From: Planctomycetota bacterium
Lineage (GTDB): Bacteria; Planctomycetota; Phycisphaerae; Phycisphaerales; UBA1924
Direction of reading: 5' to 3'
Assembly (NCBI GenBank): GCA_018242625.1
Contig: JAFEBO010000006.1
Span: forward strand, 177,132 to 241,131
Length of the DNA stretch: 64,000 bases
This document shows, piece by piece, positions 35,100 through 43,894 of this stretch (within the stretch, counting starts at the first letter, position 1; each line of letters opens with the position of its first letter). Below the pieces are notes generated by a model. It did not search any database. It was not told where the DNA came from and worked only from the letters and a program-made list of their open reading frames with translations. The translations under genes and the position numbers were made by a program.

Positions 35100-35319
35100 C
35101 CGTTTTTGGGGTGCTTCGCGGCAGGTGGCCCGATCGTTCCTGGGCGCTGGCGCGTGTTATCTGACCAGGCCTAGCACCTGAAGTTTCACAACAATCTGCT
35201 TTGACGCATGAATCAGCCCGCCGCGCTTGAGCGAACAGACCCGGCAGTTAGAATGGCTTCGTTTCCGACGCACACTTCCGCCCGTGCGTTCATTCTCAAG
35301 GAGGTTGGGAGAGACAATC

Positions 35320-36324
35320 ATGAATTCATTCGTTACCAAGGCCGCCTGCGCGGCCGGTGTGGTCATGGCCGCCACGTTTTGCGCCCAGGTCCAGGCCGTG
35401 AACTATTGGGATTTCAACGTCTTCAGCCGCTCGACGATCGGCACGGCCGGTCAGGGCTACGGCTCCGACTTCCAGGGCGCCTCGGGCGCAGTTGGTAGCG
35501 CCTGGTTCAATGGCTTCACGGTCAAGGGCGTGGGCGGCACATCGCCCAGCCTCGCGCACGGCTTCTACGGCGGCGGGAATTTCACGCTCCAGGGAAGCGT
35601 CGACCACGACGGCATCGAAGTCGCGGGCAACGTCACGCTCAACAGCGGCTCGGTGAACGGCGTGGTACGCGCCGGCGGCAACCTCGGCGGCACGAGCGGC
35701 AGCGTGAACGGCAACGCCATCCTCGGCGGCCTCAAGACCACGGGAAATCCGCTGACCGTGTCCGGCAGCCTCCTGGAAAACCAGGCCTTTGTGCCCACCG
35801 TCGACCTCAACGCGGTTTCGTCATACTTCGCGGGCGTGGGAAACTTCGCCGCCAATCACGCGCCGACGTCGGTTTTCTCGATGAACTACAGCCAGATGGT
35901 GATCAACGCCAACGGCCCGCTGACCGTGGTGAACCTGACCTCCGCCAATCTCGCGGGCGTCTGGGGCATCAACGTGGTGGGAAGCGGTGCGGTCGTGATC
36001 AACCTCGCGGGAAGCAACGTTTCGCTGGGCGGGCTCACATGGAGCTACACGGGCGGCGCTTCGAGCAAGACGACACTGCTCAATATCAATCAGGCGAGCA
36101 CGCTCAATCTCACGGGCAGCAACAACGTCAACATCCTCGCGGCCAACGCGGCGACCAATTTCGCGTACGGCCTTGTCACCGGCAACCTCATCGTGGGCTC
36201 GCTCACGGGGAGCGGTCAGGTGAACTGGGATGGCGGCTTTGAGGGTGGCGCATCGATTCCTTCCGCCGGTGGTGTAGGTCTGATGGCGGCAGCGGGACTG
36301 GTGGCTTCGCGGCGTCGCCGCTGA
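35320..36324 (+). CDS. Choice-of-anchor A surface protein, PEP-CTERM-like tail (second copy)
   Basis: 334 residues from ATG 35320, with GGAGGTTGGGAG upstream. Signal peptide MNSFVTKAACAAGVVMAATF, cleavage near VQA. The mature start NYWDFNVFSRSTIGTAGQGY is nearly the same as the upstream copy, as are GGNLGGTSGSV, TTGNPLTV and NVNILAANAAT.F..G. The middle (WSYTGGASSKTTLLNINQAS) is more diverged, so the duplication is not recent. The tail IPSAGGVGLMAAAGLVASRR plus Arg is the sorting signal. TAGAAT at 35249-35254 may be its -10. Both genes end in their own terminators. Likely an exported surface protein; binding partner unknown. Confidence 0.88.
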   Translation: MNSFVTKAACAAGVVMAATFCAQVQAVNYWDFNVFSRSTIGTAGQGYGSDFQGASGAVGSAWFNGFTVKGVGGTSPSLAHGFYGGGNFTLQGSVDHDGIEVAGNVTLNSGSVNGVVRAGGNLGGTSGSVNGNAILGGLKTTGNPLTVSGSLLENQAFVPTVDLNAVSSYFAGVGNFAANHAPTSVFSMNYSQMVINANGPLTVVNLTSANLAGVWGINVVGSGAVVINLAGSNVSLGGLTWSYTGGASSKTTLLNINQASTLNLTGSNNVNILAANAATNFAYGLVTGNLIVGSLTGSGQVNWDGGFEGGASIPSAGGVGLMAAAGLVASRRRR

Positions 36325-36347
36325 AACCCGTCCCGATTCGATCAAGG

Positions 36348-36373
36348 ACGCCCGGGGAAACCCGGGCGTTTTT
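36348..36373 (+). terminator. Rho-independent terminator after second choice-of-anchor A gene
   Basis: ACGCCCGGG, loop GAAA, CCCGGGCG and TTTTT: an eight-pair perfect stem with a stable GAAA tetraloop. It lies between two convergent genes and points on the plus strand. Confidence 0.92.
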
Positions 36374-36385
36374 CATGCGCCCAAC

Positions 36386-37609
36386 TCACTCTTCGCGCAG
36401 GCTGCCGCCCCGCCTGATCGCGCCGCGGCCGAACTTCTGCACGATCGCGTCGAGTGTTGAATCGACTTTCGCCTCGGTCCGCGGCGTCTTTGCCGGCGTC
36501 GCCCCGAAGAGGCCCAGCTGCGTTTCGCTGGTGAGCCCGTGAAGGCTGACGCCCATCAGCCGCAACGCGCCCTTGCGCTCGCGAAGCCATTCCTGGAGCA
36601 GCGACCATGCGGCGGCCCAGAGCTCCTTGGTGGAATCCGTCGGCTCATCGAGTGCGCGGGAGCGGGAGAACGTGCGGAAGTCGGCGATCCGCAACTTGAG
36701 CGTCACGCCTTTGGCCTTGAGACCATCTTCGCGCAGCGAACGTGCGACATCCTCCACGAAGGAGAGCAGCAGCGCCCGCAGTTCTTCCGGGTCGCCGATG
36801 TTCTCGAAAAAGGTGCGCTCCTTGCCGATCGATTTCTGCTCGCGGCTGGTGCGGACGGGACGGTTGTCCTCGCCCCGTGCGAGGCGGAGCCAGTCTCGCG
36901 CCTGCTCGCCGAAGCGGCTGACAAGGCGGTCTTCGCCGAACGCGCGAAATTCGGCGATGGTGCGCACGCCCAACTGCCTCAGCCGTTCCTGCGCCTTGGG
37001 ACCGACACCAAAGATCACACCGACGGGCATCGGCAAGAGCGACTGTTCTGCTTCCCGCGGCGGAAGGATCTTGAGTCCATCGGGCTTGCTCAGATCGCTG
37101 CACACTTTCGCGAGGAACTTGTTGCCGCTGACCCCGATGCTGGCGGGAAGATCCACGGCCTCGCGGATGGCCTGTTTGATCCGCCGCCCCGCCGCCGTGA
37201 GCGCCTCGATCGCGCCCTTCTCTTCCCACGCGGACCCGCGATTCCAGTTCCTGGCGTGCAGATGCATCACGTTTGTGAGATCGAAAAACGCCTCGTCGAT
37301 CGAGATCGGCTGGACATCGGGCGTGAACGAGCGCACGACAGTGAAGACCTGGCGTGAGACGGCGGAGTACTTCCCGTGGCCTCCCTTGACGACGATCGCC
37401 TGCGGGCAGAGCCGCAGGGCCTGGGCAGTGAGCATGGCGCTGCGGCATCCAAACTTCCGCGCCTCATAGCTGGCGGCCATGACCACGCCGCGCCTGCTGG
37501 AACCCCCCACGAGCACGGGCTTGCCGCGAAGCTCCGGATTGTCGCGCTGCTCGACGGACGCGAAAAAGGCGTCCATGTCAACGTGCGCAATGACGCGGTG
37601 GGTGCTCAC
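36386..37609 (-). CDS. dinB: DNA polymerase IV
   Basis: 407 residues as called. The Y-family signatures are present: VIAHVDMDAFFASVEQ (first metal Asp), SYEARKFG, ISIDEAFFDLTN (catalytic Asp-Glu), then the helix-hairpin-helix KAQERLRQLGVRTIAEF and the little-finger region. It performs error-prone synthesis past lesions. The frame is open to 37645, but that extension overlaps the hairpin of the gmd terminator, so I prefer GTG 37609 (VSTHRVIAHVD), with TTG 37615 as alternative. The C-terminus lacks an obvious beta-clamp peptide that I can name, though QLGLFGA (TSETQLGLFGATP) fits the QLxLF clamp-binding motif, 29 residues from the end. Confidence 0.95.
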   Translation of the reverse strand: MSTHRVIAHVDMDAFFASVEQRDNPELRGKPVLVGGSSRRGVVMAASYEARKFGCRSAMLTAQALRLCPQAIVVKGGHGKYSAVSRQVFTVVRSFTPDVQPISIDEAFFDLTNVMHLHARNWNRGSAWEEKGAIEALTAAGRRIKQAIREAVDLPASIGVSGNKFLAKVCSDLSKPDGLKILPPREAEQSLLPMPVGVIFGVGPKAQERLRQLGVRTIAEFRAFGEDRLVSRFGEQARDWLRLARGEDNRPVRTSREQKSIGKERTFFENIGDPEELRALLLSFVEDVARSLREDGLKAKGVTLKLRIADFRTFSRSRALDEPTDSTKELWAAAWSLLQEWLRERKGALRLMGVSLHGLTSETQLGLFGATPAKTPRTEAKVDSTLDAIVQKFGRGAIRRGGSLREE

Positions 37610-37629
37610 GCTCAATCGTTGGAGCGCAG

Positions 37630-37657
37630 AAAAAGGGCCCGGCACAAGGCCGGGCCC
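37630..37657 (-). terminator. Rho-independent terminator after gmd
   Basis: On the minus strand GGGCCCGGC, loop CTTGT, GCCGGGCCC and TTTTT. It ends gmd transcription 20 bp before the chosen dinB start, so dinB depends on read-through or on a promoter hidden in or just after the hairpin. Confidence 0.9.
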
Positions 37658-37679
37658 GTTGTTGTCTGAAGCGGGGTGT

Positions 37680-38738
37680 TTACTGGTCGTGCCCCGCGTA
37701 TTCCGGCATCGCGTGCCCGGCGTCTCGCAGGGTCTTCTCGCGCTTGGCGAGTTCCAGGTCGTTATCCACCATCATGCCCGCGAGCTGTTCCACGGTCGTC
37801 TGCGGCACCCAGCCAAGCTTGGCCTTGGCCTTCGACGGGTCGCCCAGCAGCAGGTCCACCTCGGCCGGGCGCAGGTAGCGCGGGTCGAACGCGACAAAGT
37901 CCTTGTAATCCAGCCCCACATGGCTGAACGCCAGCTCGCAGAACTCCTTGACGGCGATCGTCTTGCCGGTGGCAACGACGTAGTCGTCGGGCTTCTCCTG
38001 CTGGAGCATCATCCACATCATCTTGACGTAGTCGCCCGCAAAGCCCCAGTCGCGCTTGCTGTCGAGGTTGCCCAGGAAGATCTTGTCCTGCAGGCCGAGC
38101 TTGATGCGGCCGACGGCGCGGGTGATCTTGCGGGTCACGAAGGTCTCGCCGCGGCGGGGAGACTCGTGGTTGAACAGGATGCCGCACGAGGCGTGCAGGC
38201 CGTAGGACTCGCGGTAGTTGACGGTGGCCCAGTGCGCCATCATCTTCGCGCAGGCGTAGGGCGAGCGCGGATAGAACGGGGTGGTTTCCTTCTGCGGAGT
38301 CTCGACGACCTTACCGAACTGCTCCGACGAGCTGGCCTGGTAATACCGCACCTGCTGGCCCGACTCCTGCTGGAAGTCGCGAACCGCCTCGAGCAGCTTG
38401 AGAGCGCCCATGGCGACCGTCTCGGCCGTGTAGATGGGCATGTCGAACGACACGCGCACGTGCGATTGAGCACCAAGGTTGTAAACCTCGTGCGGACGCA
38501 CTTCACGCATCAGCTTGCTCAGGTTGTTGGCATCGCACAGATCGCCGTAGTGCAGCTTCAGCTTGCCGTTCTTGGCGTGCGGGTCCTGGTAGATCCCGTC
38601 GATGCGCCCCGTGTTGAACGAGGAGGACCGACGGATGATCCCGTGGACCTCATATCCCTTGCCGAGCAGAAACTCGGCGAGATACGAGCCGTCCTGCCCG
38701 GTGATGCCGGTGATGAGAGCGCGACGCGGAGTGGCCAT
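37680..38738 (-). CDS. gmd: GDP-mannose 4,6-dehydratase
   Basis: 352 residues from ATG 38738 (GAGGAG nine nt upstream). It is a short-chain dehydrogenase-type enzyme: [20 protein letters not shown] holds the NADP-binding Gly motif, SSSEQFGKV the catalytic Ser/Thr-region with Glu, and [15 protein letters not shown] the Tyr-x-x-x-Lys pair. [18 protein letters not shown] and [16 protein letters not shown] are Gmd signatures. It makes GDP-4-keto-6-deoxymannose, the precursor of fucose, rhamnose-D and related surface sugars; the next enzyme (fcl or rmd) is not here. Divergent from asnB. A long leader (TAGACT near 39005) is possible. Confidence 0.97.
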   Translation of the reverse strand: MATPRRALITGITGQDGSYLAEFLLGKGYEVHGIIRRSSSFNTGRIDGIYQDPHAKNGKLKLHYGDLCDANNLSKLMREVRPHEVYNLGAQSHVRVSFDMPIYTAETVAMGALKLLEAVRDFQQESGQQVRYYQASSSEQFGKVVETPQKETTPFYPRSPYACAKMMAHWATVNYRESYGLHASCGILFNHESPRRGETFVTRKITRAVGRIKLGLQDKIFLGNLDSKRDWGFAGDYVKMMWMMLQQEKPDDYVVATGKTIAVKEFCELAFSHVGLDYKDFVAFDPRYLRPAEVDLLLGDPSKAKAKLGWVPQTTVEQLAGMMVDNDLELAKREKTLRDAGHAMPEYAGHDQ

Positions 38739-39062
38739 GTAGAGAATCTCCTCGAAATCGACGGCGGCAAGAGACTTGCCGCGGGTTGTTGCTGCCGCAG
38801 GCGAGCGGCCGGGCCGCTTCCTACGCCGGAACGAGGGCCAATGTTTGCCCGTCGTGCCCGGAACCATCCCGCATGGTGCAGGATCGGCCCCCTCCCTATC
38901 GACCGAAAATACCCCTTCCTTGGGCCCCCCCGGACGGATCGACACAGACTCGGCGCGGGTCGGTGGGGTAGCCCTCCCATCCCTCTCTCTGCCGGGTCGC
39001 AAGTCTAGGTGTCAGCCAGGCCCCTTCCGGCCCGTCCGACCCCTTAAACCTACCGTCCGGCC
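38739..39062. other. Divergent intergenic region between gmd and asnB
   Basis: 324 bp. Toward asnB, TACCGT (39051-39056) ends six nt before the ATG. Toward gmd, the minus-strand sequence ACCTAGACTTGCG (39010-38998) recurs exactly upstream of nadA at 48810-48798 and may be a shared -10 region. No coding frame is convincing. Confidence 0.4.
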
Positions 39063-40982
39063 ATGTGCGGCATACTCGCGGTCCTGCCCGGAAACTGCCA
39101 GGGCGACGAAAGATCCAGGCTGGTGCGGTCCGCGGGGGCTGCCTTGGACGTGATCTCGCACCGGGGCCCGGACGATTCCGGTTGGGCTCTGTTTAGTGGT
39201 ACTGGGTCGGTGTCAACGGACCATACCGGGGACGAGCGGACGCACCTGGCCGTCGGGTTCCGGAGACTGTCGATCTTCGATCTATCGCCGGCGGGGCATC
39301 AGCCCATGCGCCATCCGCAGGGTCGATATTGGATCGCCTTCAACGGTGAGATCTACAACCACACCGAGCTGCGTGCGGAACTCGAGGCGGCGGGCGAGCG
39401 GTTTGTTTCCCGCTCGGATACCGAAGTGCTGCTCCGCCTGCTGGCACGCGACGGTGTTGCCGCCCTTTCGCGGCTGGATGGCATGTTTGCGCTGATGCTG
39501 ATCGACACAGTCGAGAGGCGTCTGCTTCTGGCGCGAGATCCCTTTGGCATCAAACCTCTTTACATATGGAAGCGCCCGCGCTGCGGGCTGGCCTTTGCCT
39601 CGGAGATCAAGCAGTTCAGCGCCCTGGACGGCTGGAGCCCCCGCGCGGACGGCGAACGTTTTTATGACTTCCTGCTGCGGGGTGTGCTGGACCACACAGA
39701 GCGCACGATGTTCGCCGGGGTGGAACAGTTGCCGGGGGGACATTTCGCGACCGTCGGGTTTGGCCCGGGCGCTCCCGAAGCACTGGTGATCGGGCGCTGG
39801 CACACACCGGGAACACAATCTCAACGCGTTGGCGACGATGGGGAACGCGTTCGTTCCGCGCTGTTTGGATCTGTCCAGCGACAACTGCGTGCGGACGTGC
39901 GCGTCGGATCGTGTCTTTCGGGTGGACTCGACTCCACATCGATCGTTGCGTGCGCGTGCCAGATCCTCGGAAAGGGCGGAGCGCCCGAGTTTCGAACGTT
40001 TACGGCCCGACCGGAGCGCGCGACAGACGAGACTCCCGACGAGTGGCCACTCGTACAACAAACGCTGGCGATGACCGGCGCCCGGGGCACACCGGTTTCC
40101 ATTCCCGAACTGGGCGGATGGGACGAACTGGCGCGTGTTGTGTGGCACCAGGATGAGCCATTCAGTTCAACGTCCATTCTCGCCCAGGCGGCGGTCTTTC
40201 GCGAGGCCGCCCGCCAGGGAGTCAAGGTGATGCTCGACGGCCAGGGGGCCGACGAGCAACTGTGCGGGTACGACGTCTTTTTCCGCTTTGCGCTGGCAGA
40301 ACAGGTCCGGAAGCTGAAACTGCTTTCGGCGTGGCAGAGTATGTGCGAAGTGCGCCGCGTTCGGGATCGTTCTATCCGCACGCAGCTGGCCGAACTGGGT
40401 GCGGTGCTGGCTCCGGGCATTGGCGCCCTTGTGCGTCCGCGCCCCGCTGCTGCAGGGTGGATTGATGGGCCATCGCTGGCGAATGCCGCTTCGGACCCCT
40501 TTGAGCGCCTTCCCGAGGCTCGGGACATCCGCAGTTGCTCGATGCAGCAGCTCATGCACGCAAGCGTGCCGATGCTGCTGCACTGGGAAGACCGCAACTC
40601 CATGGCCGTGAGCGTGGAAGCCCGCGTGCCGTTCCTGTCTCCTGACTTTGTCGCCTGCTCGCTCTCGCTGCCCACAGTTTCCAAGATCGACGCGGGTGTC
40701 ACCAAGATTGCTCTGCGCCGGGCGATGCGGGGAGCGATTCCCGAAGACGTTCGGAACAACCGAAAAAAGGTCGCCTTTGCAGCACCCGAAAGACAGGCTC
40801 TTGTCGGCATCGCGGGCGGGGAACTGCTGGAAAGGGCCCTTGTGCCCGTTGCTTCGCTGTTGACGGATGAAGGCCGGCGTGCGCTCGCGGCGATGCGCCG
40901 GGGCGAGGTCGCCTACGACCGATTCCTCTGGCGCTGCGTGTGTGCGGGCGTGTGGCTCGAGCGATTTGCGGTCGGGCTCTAG
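39063..40982 (+). CDS. asnB: Asparagine synthase (glutamine-hydrolysing)
   Basis: 639 residues. Cys2 is the N-terminal nucleophile of the glutaminase domain (MCGILAVLP), with ISHRGPDDSG and FNGEIYNHTELR as class II amidotransferase signatures. The synthetase half has SCLSGGLDSTSIVA, the pyrophosphate-binding SGGxDS loop, and MLDGQGADEQLCGYD. It amidates aspartate, or another acid in polysaccharide or peptide clusters, using glutamine ammonia. Lying back to back with gmd, it could belong to surface glycan synthesis, but the general enzyme is equally likely. The ATG follows TACCGT by six nt with no Shine-Dalgarno. It ends 6 bp from convergent pyrE. Confidence 0.93.
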   Translation: MCGILAVLPGNCQGDERSRLVRSAGAALDVISHRGPDDSGWALFSGTGSVSTDHTGDERTHLAVGFRRLSIFDLSPAGHQPMRHPQGRYWIAFNGEIYNHTELRAELEAAGERFVSRSDTEVLLRLLARDGVAALSRLDGMFALMLIDTVERRLLLARDPFGIKPLYIWKRPRCGLAFASEIKQFSALDGWSPRADGERFYDFLLRGVLDHTERTMFAGVEQLPGGHFATVGFGPGAPEALVIGRWHTPGTQSQRVGDDGERVRSALFGSVQRQLRADVRVGSCLSGGLDSTSIVACACQILGKGGAPEFRTFTARPERATDETPDEWPLVQQTLAMTGARGTPVSIPELGGWDELARVVWHQDEPFSSTSILAQAAVFREAARQGVKVMLDGQGADEQLCGYDVFFRFALAEQVRKLKLLSAWQSMCEVRRVRDRSIRTQLAELGAVLAPGIGALVRPRPAAAGWIDGPSLANAASDPFERLPEARDIRSCSMQQLMHASVPMLLHWEDRNSMAVSVEARVPFLSPDFVACSLSLPTVSKIDAGVTKIALRRAMRGAIPEDVRNNRKKVAFAAPERQALVGIAGGELLERALVPVASLLTDEGRRALAAMRRGEVAYDRFLWRCVCAGVWLERFAVGL

Positions 40983-40988
40983 CCGCGT

Positions 40989-41534
40989 TCAGGGCCGAAC
41001 GCCCAGGTCCGCGACGTTAAAGAGTGATTCGAACAGCACTCCGGTTTTTTCGATGTTGTCCCGCGCGCCCTCCATGCGGTCGATGGTGGCGATGACGGCG
41101 ACAACCTTGGCCCCCGCTTCACGGAGAACGGCAACGGCCTCGAGCGCCTGGCCGCCGGTGGTCGCGACATCTTCGAGCATGACGACGACGTCGTCCTTTT
41201 CAAGGGCGCCCTCGACCTGCTTGGCCGTGCCGTAGTCCTTCTTCTTGTTCCGGACGAAGATGGATGGGAGTCCTGTCGCGAGGCTGGCGGCGGTGACGAG
41301 GGGTATGCCGCCCAGCTCGGCGCCGGCGAGACGGTCTATCTCGATATCAAGGCGGGCCTCAAGGGCATCGATGCGCTCCGCGAACATGGGCGCAAGCTGA
41401 CCGAGCACTTCGGGCCGGGTCGAGAAGAGGTACTTGTCAAGGTAATAGCTGCTGGTTTTGCCGGAGCGGAGCGTGAACTGACCGCGGAGCAGCGCGGCAT
41501 CGGCGATCGACCTTGCAAGAGCCTCTTTGGACAT
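40989..41534 (-). CDS. pyrE: Orotate phosphoribosyltransferase
   Basis: 181 residues from ATG 41534. The PRPP-binding loop is VVVMLEDVATTGGQALEAV, and FTLRSGKTSSYYLDKYLFST is the family's substrate region. The enzyme joins orotate and PRPP to give OMP in pyrimidine synthesis. No other pyr gene is adjacent. On the minus strand TACCCT (41546-41541) ends exactly six nt before the ATG, without a Shine-Dalgarno, which fixes the start and rejects the longer upstream frame. It shares a 52-bp divergent region with the gene at 41587. Confidence 0.96.
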   Translation of the reverse strand: MSKEALARSIADAALLRGQFTLRSGKTSSYYLDKYLFSTRPEVLGQLAPMFAERIDALEARLDIEIDRLAGAELGGIPLVTAASLATGLPSIFVRNKKKDYGTAKQVEGALEKDDVVVMLEDVATTGGQALEAVAVLREAGAKVVAVIATIDRMEGARDNIEKTGVLFESLFNVADLGVRP

Positions 41535-41540
41535 GTGCAG

Positions 41541-41580
41541 AGGGTAGCGAGCGACGGGCGGGCCGAGACCGAAATATGAT
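41541..41580. promoter_or_regulatory. Back-to-back leaderless promoters of pyrE and the 41587 gene
   Basis: Minus-strand TACCCT (41546-41541) and plus-strand TATGAT (41575-41580) each end exactly six nt before the ATG they serve. Only 52 bp separate the two start codons. No -35 is clear on either side. Confidence 0.55.
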
Positions 41581-41586
41581 TCTGCC

Positions 41587-42534
41587 ATGGGTTGTTTTCG
41601 GCCCGCACGACTATTCCTTTTGACCCCGCTCCTGGTCGGAGCGGCCCTGGCGGCCGATCCGGGCGCGGACGAAACATCAACCCCTCTTCCCGCGCCGATC
41701 ACGCACGAACCAGAGCCGTGGGAGGCGGACCCCTCGCCGCTGCTCGCCGGGCCGCGTCTTGAAGAAGACGCCGCCGACCGGACGCTCGTGAAGTTTGATT
41801 TTGGAGGTGGACTCCGCCGGCTCGACCTGACGCCGGAGGAAGCCGCCCTCGATGCGCTCAACCTGGATGCGGAGACGAGAGCCCGTGTGGACGCGATCGT
41901 GCGGGAGCACCGCACATTCGTAGAAGGGCTCCTGCGGAACGACATCCTTTCGACCCTGAGCGCGGCACGAAAAGCGGGCATCAAGGGCGGGGCGCTCGTC
42001 GAGAAACTCTCGTCGGAATTGCAGGCGTCCGGCGAGGGCGGTTCGTTCGGCCGGTTTCGCGACCGGATCGACGGCGCACTGCCGGATCCGGAACGACGCG
42101 AATTTCATCGGCTGGTCGATGAATACCTGCGCGCGCTCGTTGTGGACGAGATGCAGCAGTCGCAGACTCGCAAGGAAAAGATCTCTCTGAGCGATGCACG
42201 CGTGCGCGTCACGCTTGCAATGGCTGGCAACGAGCTGCGCCGGGCGTTTGAGCGGCAGTTCAATTCGCGTCCGGACCAGTGCGCGCTCGTGCTTGCGGCC
42301 GTCGCACCGCAGGAAGACCAGAACCCCGCCGTGCGTAAGGAAATCACCGACCTGAAGGATCGCACGAAAAACAACCCCGGCGGCCGGGACTGGTTCGAGC
42401 TGGTTGTGCGGAACGCACCCTCGCTGAGCGGCGAACAGAAAGCGTCCATGCTGGATCTGCTGCTCGGCCTGCCCCCGCTCACCCAGGCGCAGACGTCCGG
42501 AAACCACCGGGAAGGCCTCAACGAACCGAAATAG
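41587..42534 (+). CDS. Hypothetical secreted protein, 315 aa
   Basis: Signal peptide MGCFRPARLFLLTPLLVGAA with cleavage after LAA or nearby; MGC could also hint at a lipid attachment, but the Cys precedes the hydrophobic core, so this is unlikely. The mature protein is acidic and mostly helical, with an LTPEEAALDALNLDAETRAR segment, KISLSDARVRVTLAMAGNEL and no catalytic motif. It ends LNEPK. ATG 41587 follows TATGAT by six nt. It shares a helix-rich, secreted character with the next gene (42742-43857) but I see no clear homology. Function unknown. Confidence 0.75.
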   Translation: MGCFRPARLFLLTPLLVGAALAADPGADETSTPLPAPITHEPEPWEADPSPLLAGPRLEEDAADRTLVKFDFGGGLRRLDLTPEEAALDALNLDAETRARVDAIVREHRTFVEGLLRNDILSTLSAARKAGIKGGALVEKLSSELQASGEGGSFGRFRDRIDGALPDPERREFHRLVDEYLRALVVDEMQQSQTRKEKISLSDARVRVTLAMAGNELRRAFERQFNSRPDQCALVLAAVAPQEDQNPAVRKEITDLKDRTKNNPGGRDWFELVVRNAPSLSGEQKASMLDLLLGLPPLTQAQTSGNHREGLNEPK

Positions 42535-42741
42535 GCCCGGCGCGCTTCAGATGTGACGGGTGGCCGGTTCAGGTCCGGATATCTTCCCGTCGAATTGCCG
42601 CGTCAAGAATACGGGGAATCTGTTTTCGAGTTTGCCCGGAATGGTCTCTTGGGCTGGGATGGGCCGGAAAGATCGTCGATAGCGAGCCTTTGCCGCCGGG
42701 CGCATGCTGAGCCCCACTCGCGGCCACTGGAGAATGAAGCG

Positions 42742-43857
42742 ATGAAATGCGGAATGAACACGAGCGGTATGAAGATGGCGTGGCTCGCGGGTCTGGCCGG
42801 CCTTGCGGTGAGCGCTTCGGCGCAGATGACGGTTCCCCCCGCCGATAAGCCCGCGCCCTGGCCCGCCGAAACCAAGACGGCTCCGGTCGAAACCAAGCAC
42901 GAAACAATCTCGGTGCAGGAAGCGATCCGGCGCGGCCTGATGGAAGATCCCAACAAGCCCAAGACGGCGGCGCCCGCCGGCGCGACCCCGGCCGCGGCAA
43001 CCCCTGCGTCAACCCCCGCACAGGCCCCCGCGCCCGAAGCGCCGACGATGTCCAAGGAGCAGATGCGGACGAATTACCCGGCGTGGGAGCGCGACGGCTC
43101 GGGCCGGGTTCTGCCGCTCGACCGTCCGGTGCACTGGGCCGCGATCGACCGGAACAAAACGATCACCCCGGAGAACCGGAAGAAGATCGAGATCTTCCTC
43201 AACCAGCGTCGCGTGAAGCTGGAAGAAGCAATCCTCGCGAACATGGCCAACGTTCTTGAGCTGGACAGCGGCATCGTCGAGACGATCAAGATGAGCGATC
43301 GGGCCGACGTGAACAAGCTGCTCGCGGCGAACAAGCCCTTCTCCGACCTGGGTGTGTTTGCGAACGAGCTCCGCAAGGCGGACCTCTTCACGCAGAACAA
43401 CATTCAGCAGCACAACATCATCGTAGACGACTACCGCCGCCTCATGCTCGACGACATGAAGCGCGACTCGGGGTCCAAGGCCAACGAGAAGAACGGAACG
43501 GTCGACTTTGTCTCCCGCGCCATGTTCTTCACGCTTACCGATGAGCCGCGCCAGGTCTACCACTGGATGCTCGAGGACAGCGCCGAGACCGCGGCGGATC
43601 GCGTCAGCTCGCTCGGGCTCTCTTCCGACGTTGAGCCCAAGGTTCGCGAGTTCTTCCAGCAGGCCAAGGACTCGAAAGACGAGAGCGAACGCCTGGCGAA
43701 GATGCGCTCGGCCGTGGCGCTGATGACGCCCGACCAGGTCAAGACACTTGTGGCCCCGGTGGTAAATCACGGCACCACGAACGCCGCGGCCCCGGCCGCC
43801 AAGACCGGAACCCCCGCGAACGCCACGAGCGACGCGAGCAAAGCGGGCGATCGATGA
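42742..43857 (+). CDS. Hypothetical secreted helical protein, 371 aa
   Basis: ATG 42742 with GGAG about ten nt upstream; a further ATG at 42754 is possible. Signal peptide MKCGMNTSGMKMAWLAGLAG, cleaved near SASAQ. A Pro/Ala/Lys-rich linker (about residues 30-95, including TPAAATPASTPAQAPAP) is followed by a conserved-looking helical domain (NRKKIEIFLNQRRVKLEEAI, NVLELDSGIVETIKMSDRAD) and a low-complexity Ala/Thr tail. No enzyme signature. Probably a periplasmic or surface protein with a flexible tether. It runs to 37 bp before the TPR-glycosyltransferase on the same strand and could be cotranscribed. Confidence 0.72.
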   Translation: MKCGMNTSGMKMAWLAGLAGLAVSASAQMTVPPADKPAPWPAETKTAPVETKHETISVQEAIRRGLMEDPNKPKTAAPAGATPAAATPASTPAQAPAPEAPTMSKEQMRTNYPAWERDGSGRVLPLDRPVHWAAIDRNKTITPENRKKIEIFLNQRRVKLEEAILANMANVLELDSGIVETIKMSDRADVNKLLAANKPFSDLGVFANELRKADLFTQNNIQQHNIIVDDYRRLMLDDMKRDSGSKANEKNGTVDFVSRAMFFTLTDEPRQVYHWMLEDSAETAADRVSSLGLSSDVEPKVREFFQQAKDSKDESERLAKMRSAVALMTPDQVKTLVAPVVNHGTTNAAAPAAKTGTPANATSDASKAGDR

Positions 43858-43894
43858 GTGATTCCTCCGCTTTGCGGGTGAACAATCAGACCGG

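Noticed and set aside
38739..39002. 88-residue N-terminal extension of gmd
   Set aside because: The extension is Arg/Pro-rich without conservation to dehydratases, while ATG 38738 has a GAGGAG ribosome site and gives the standard length.
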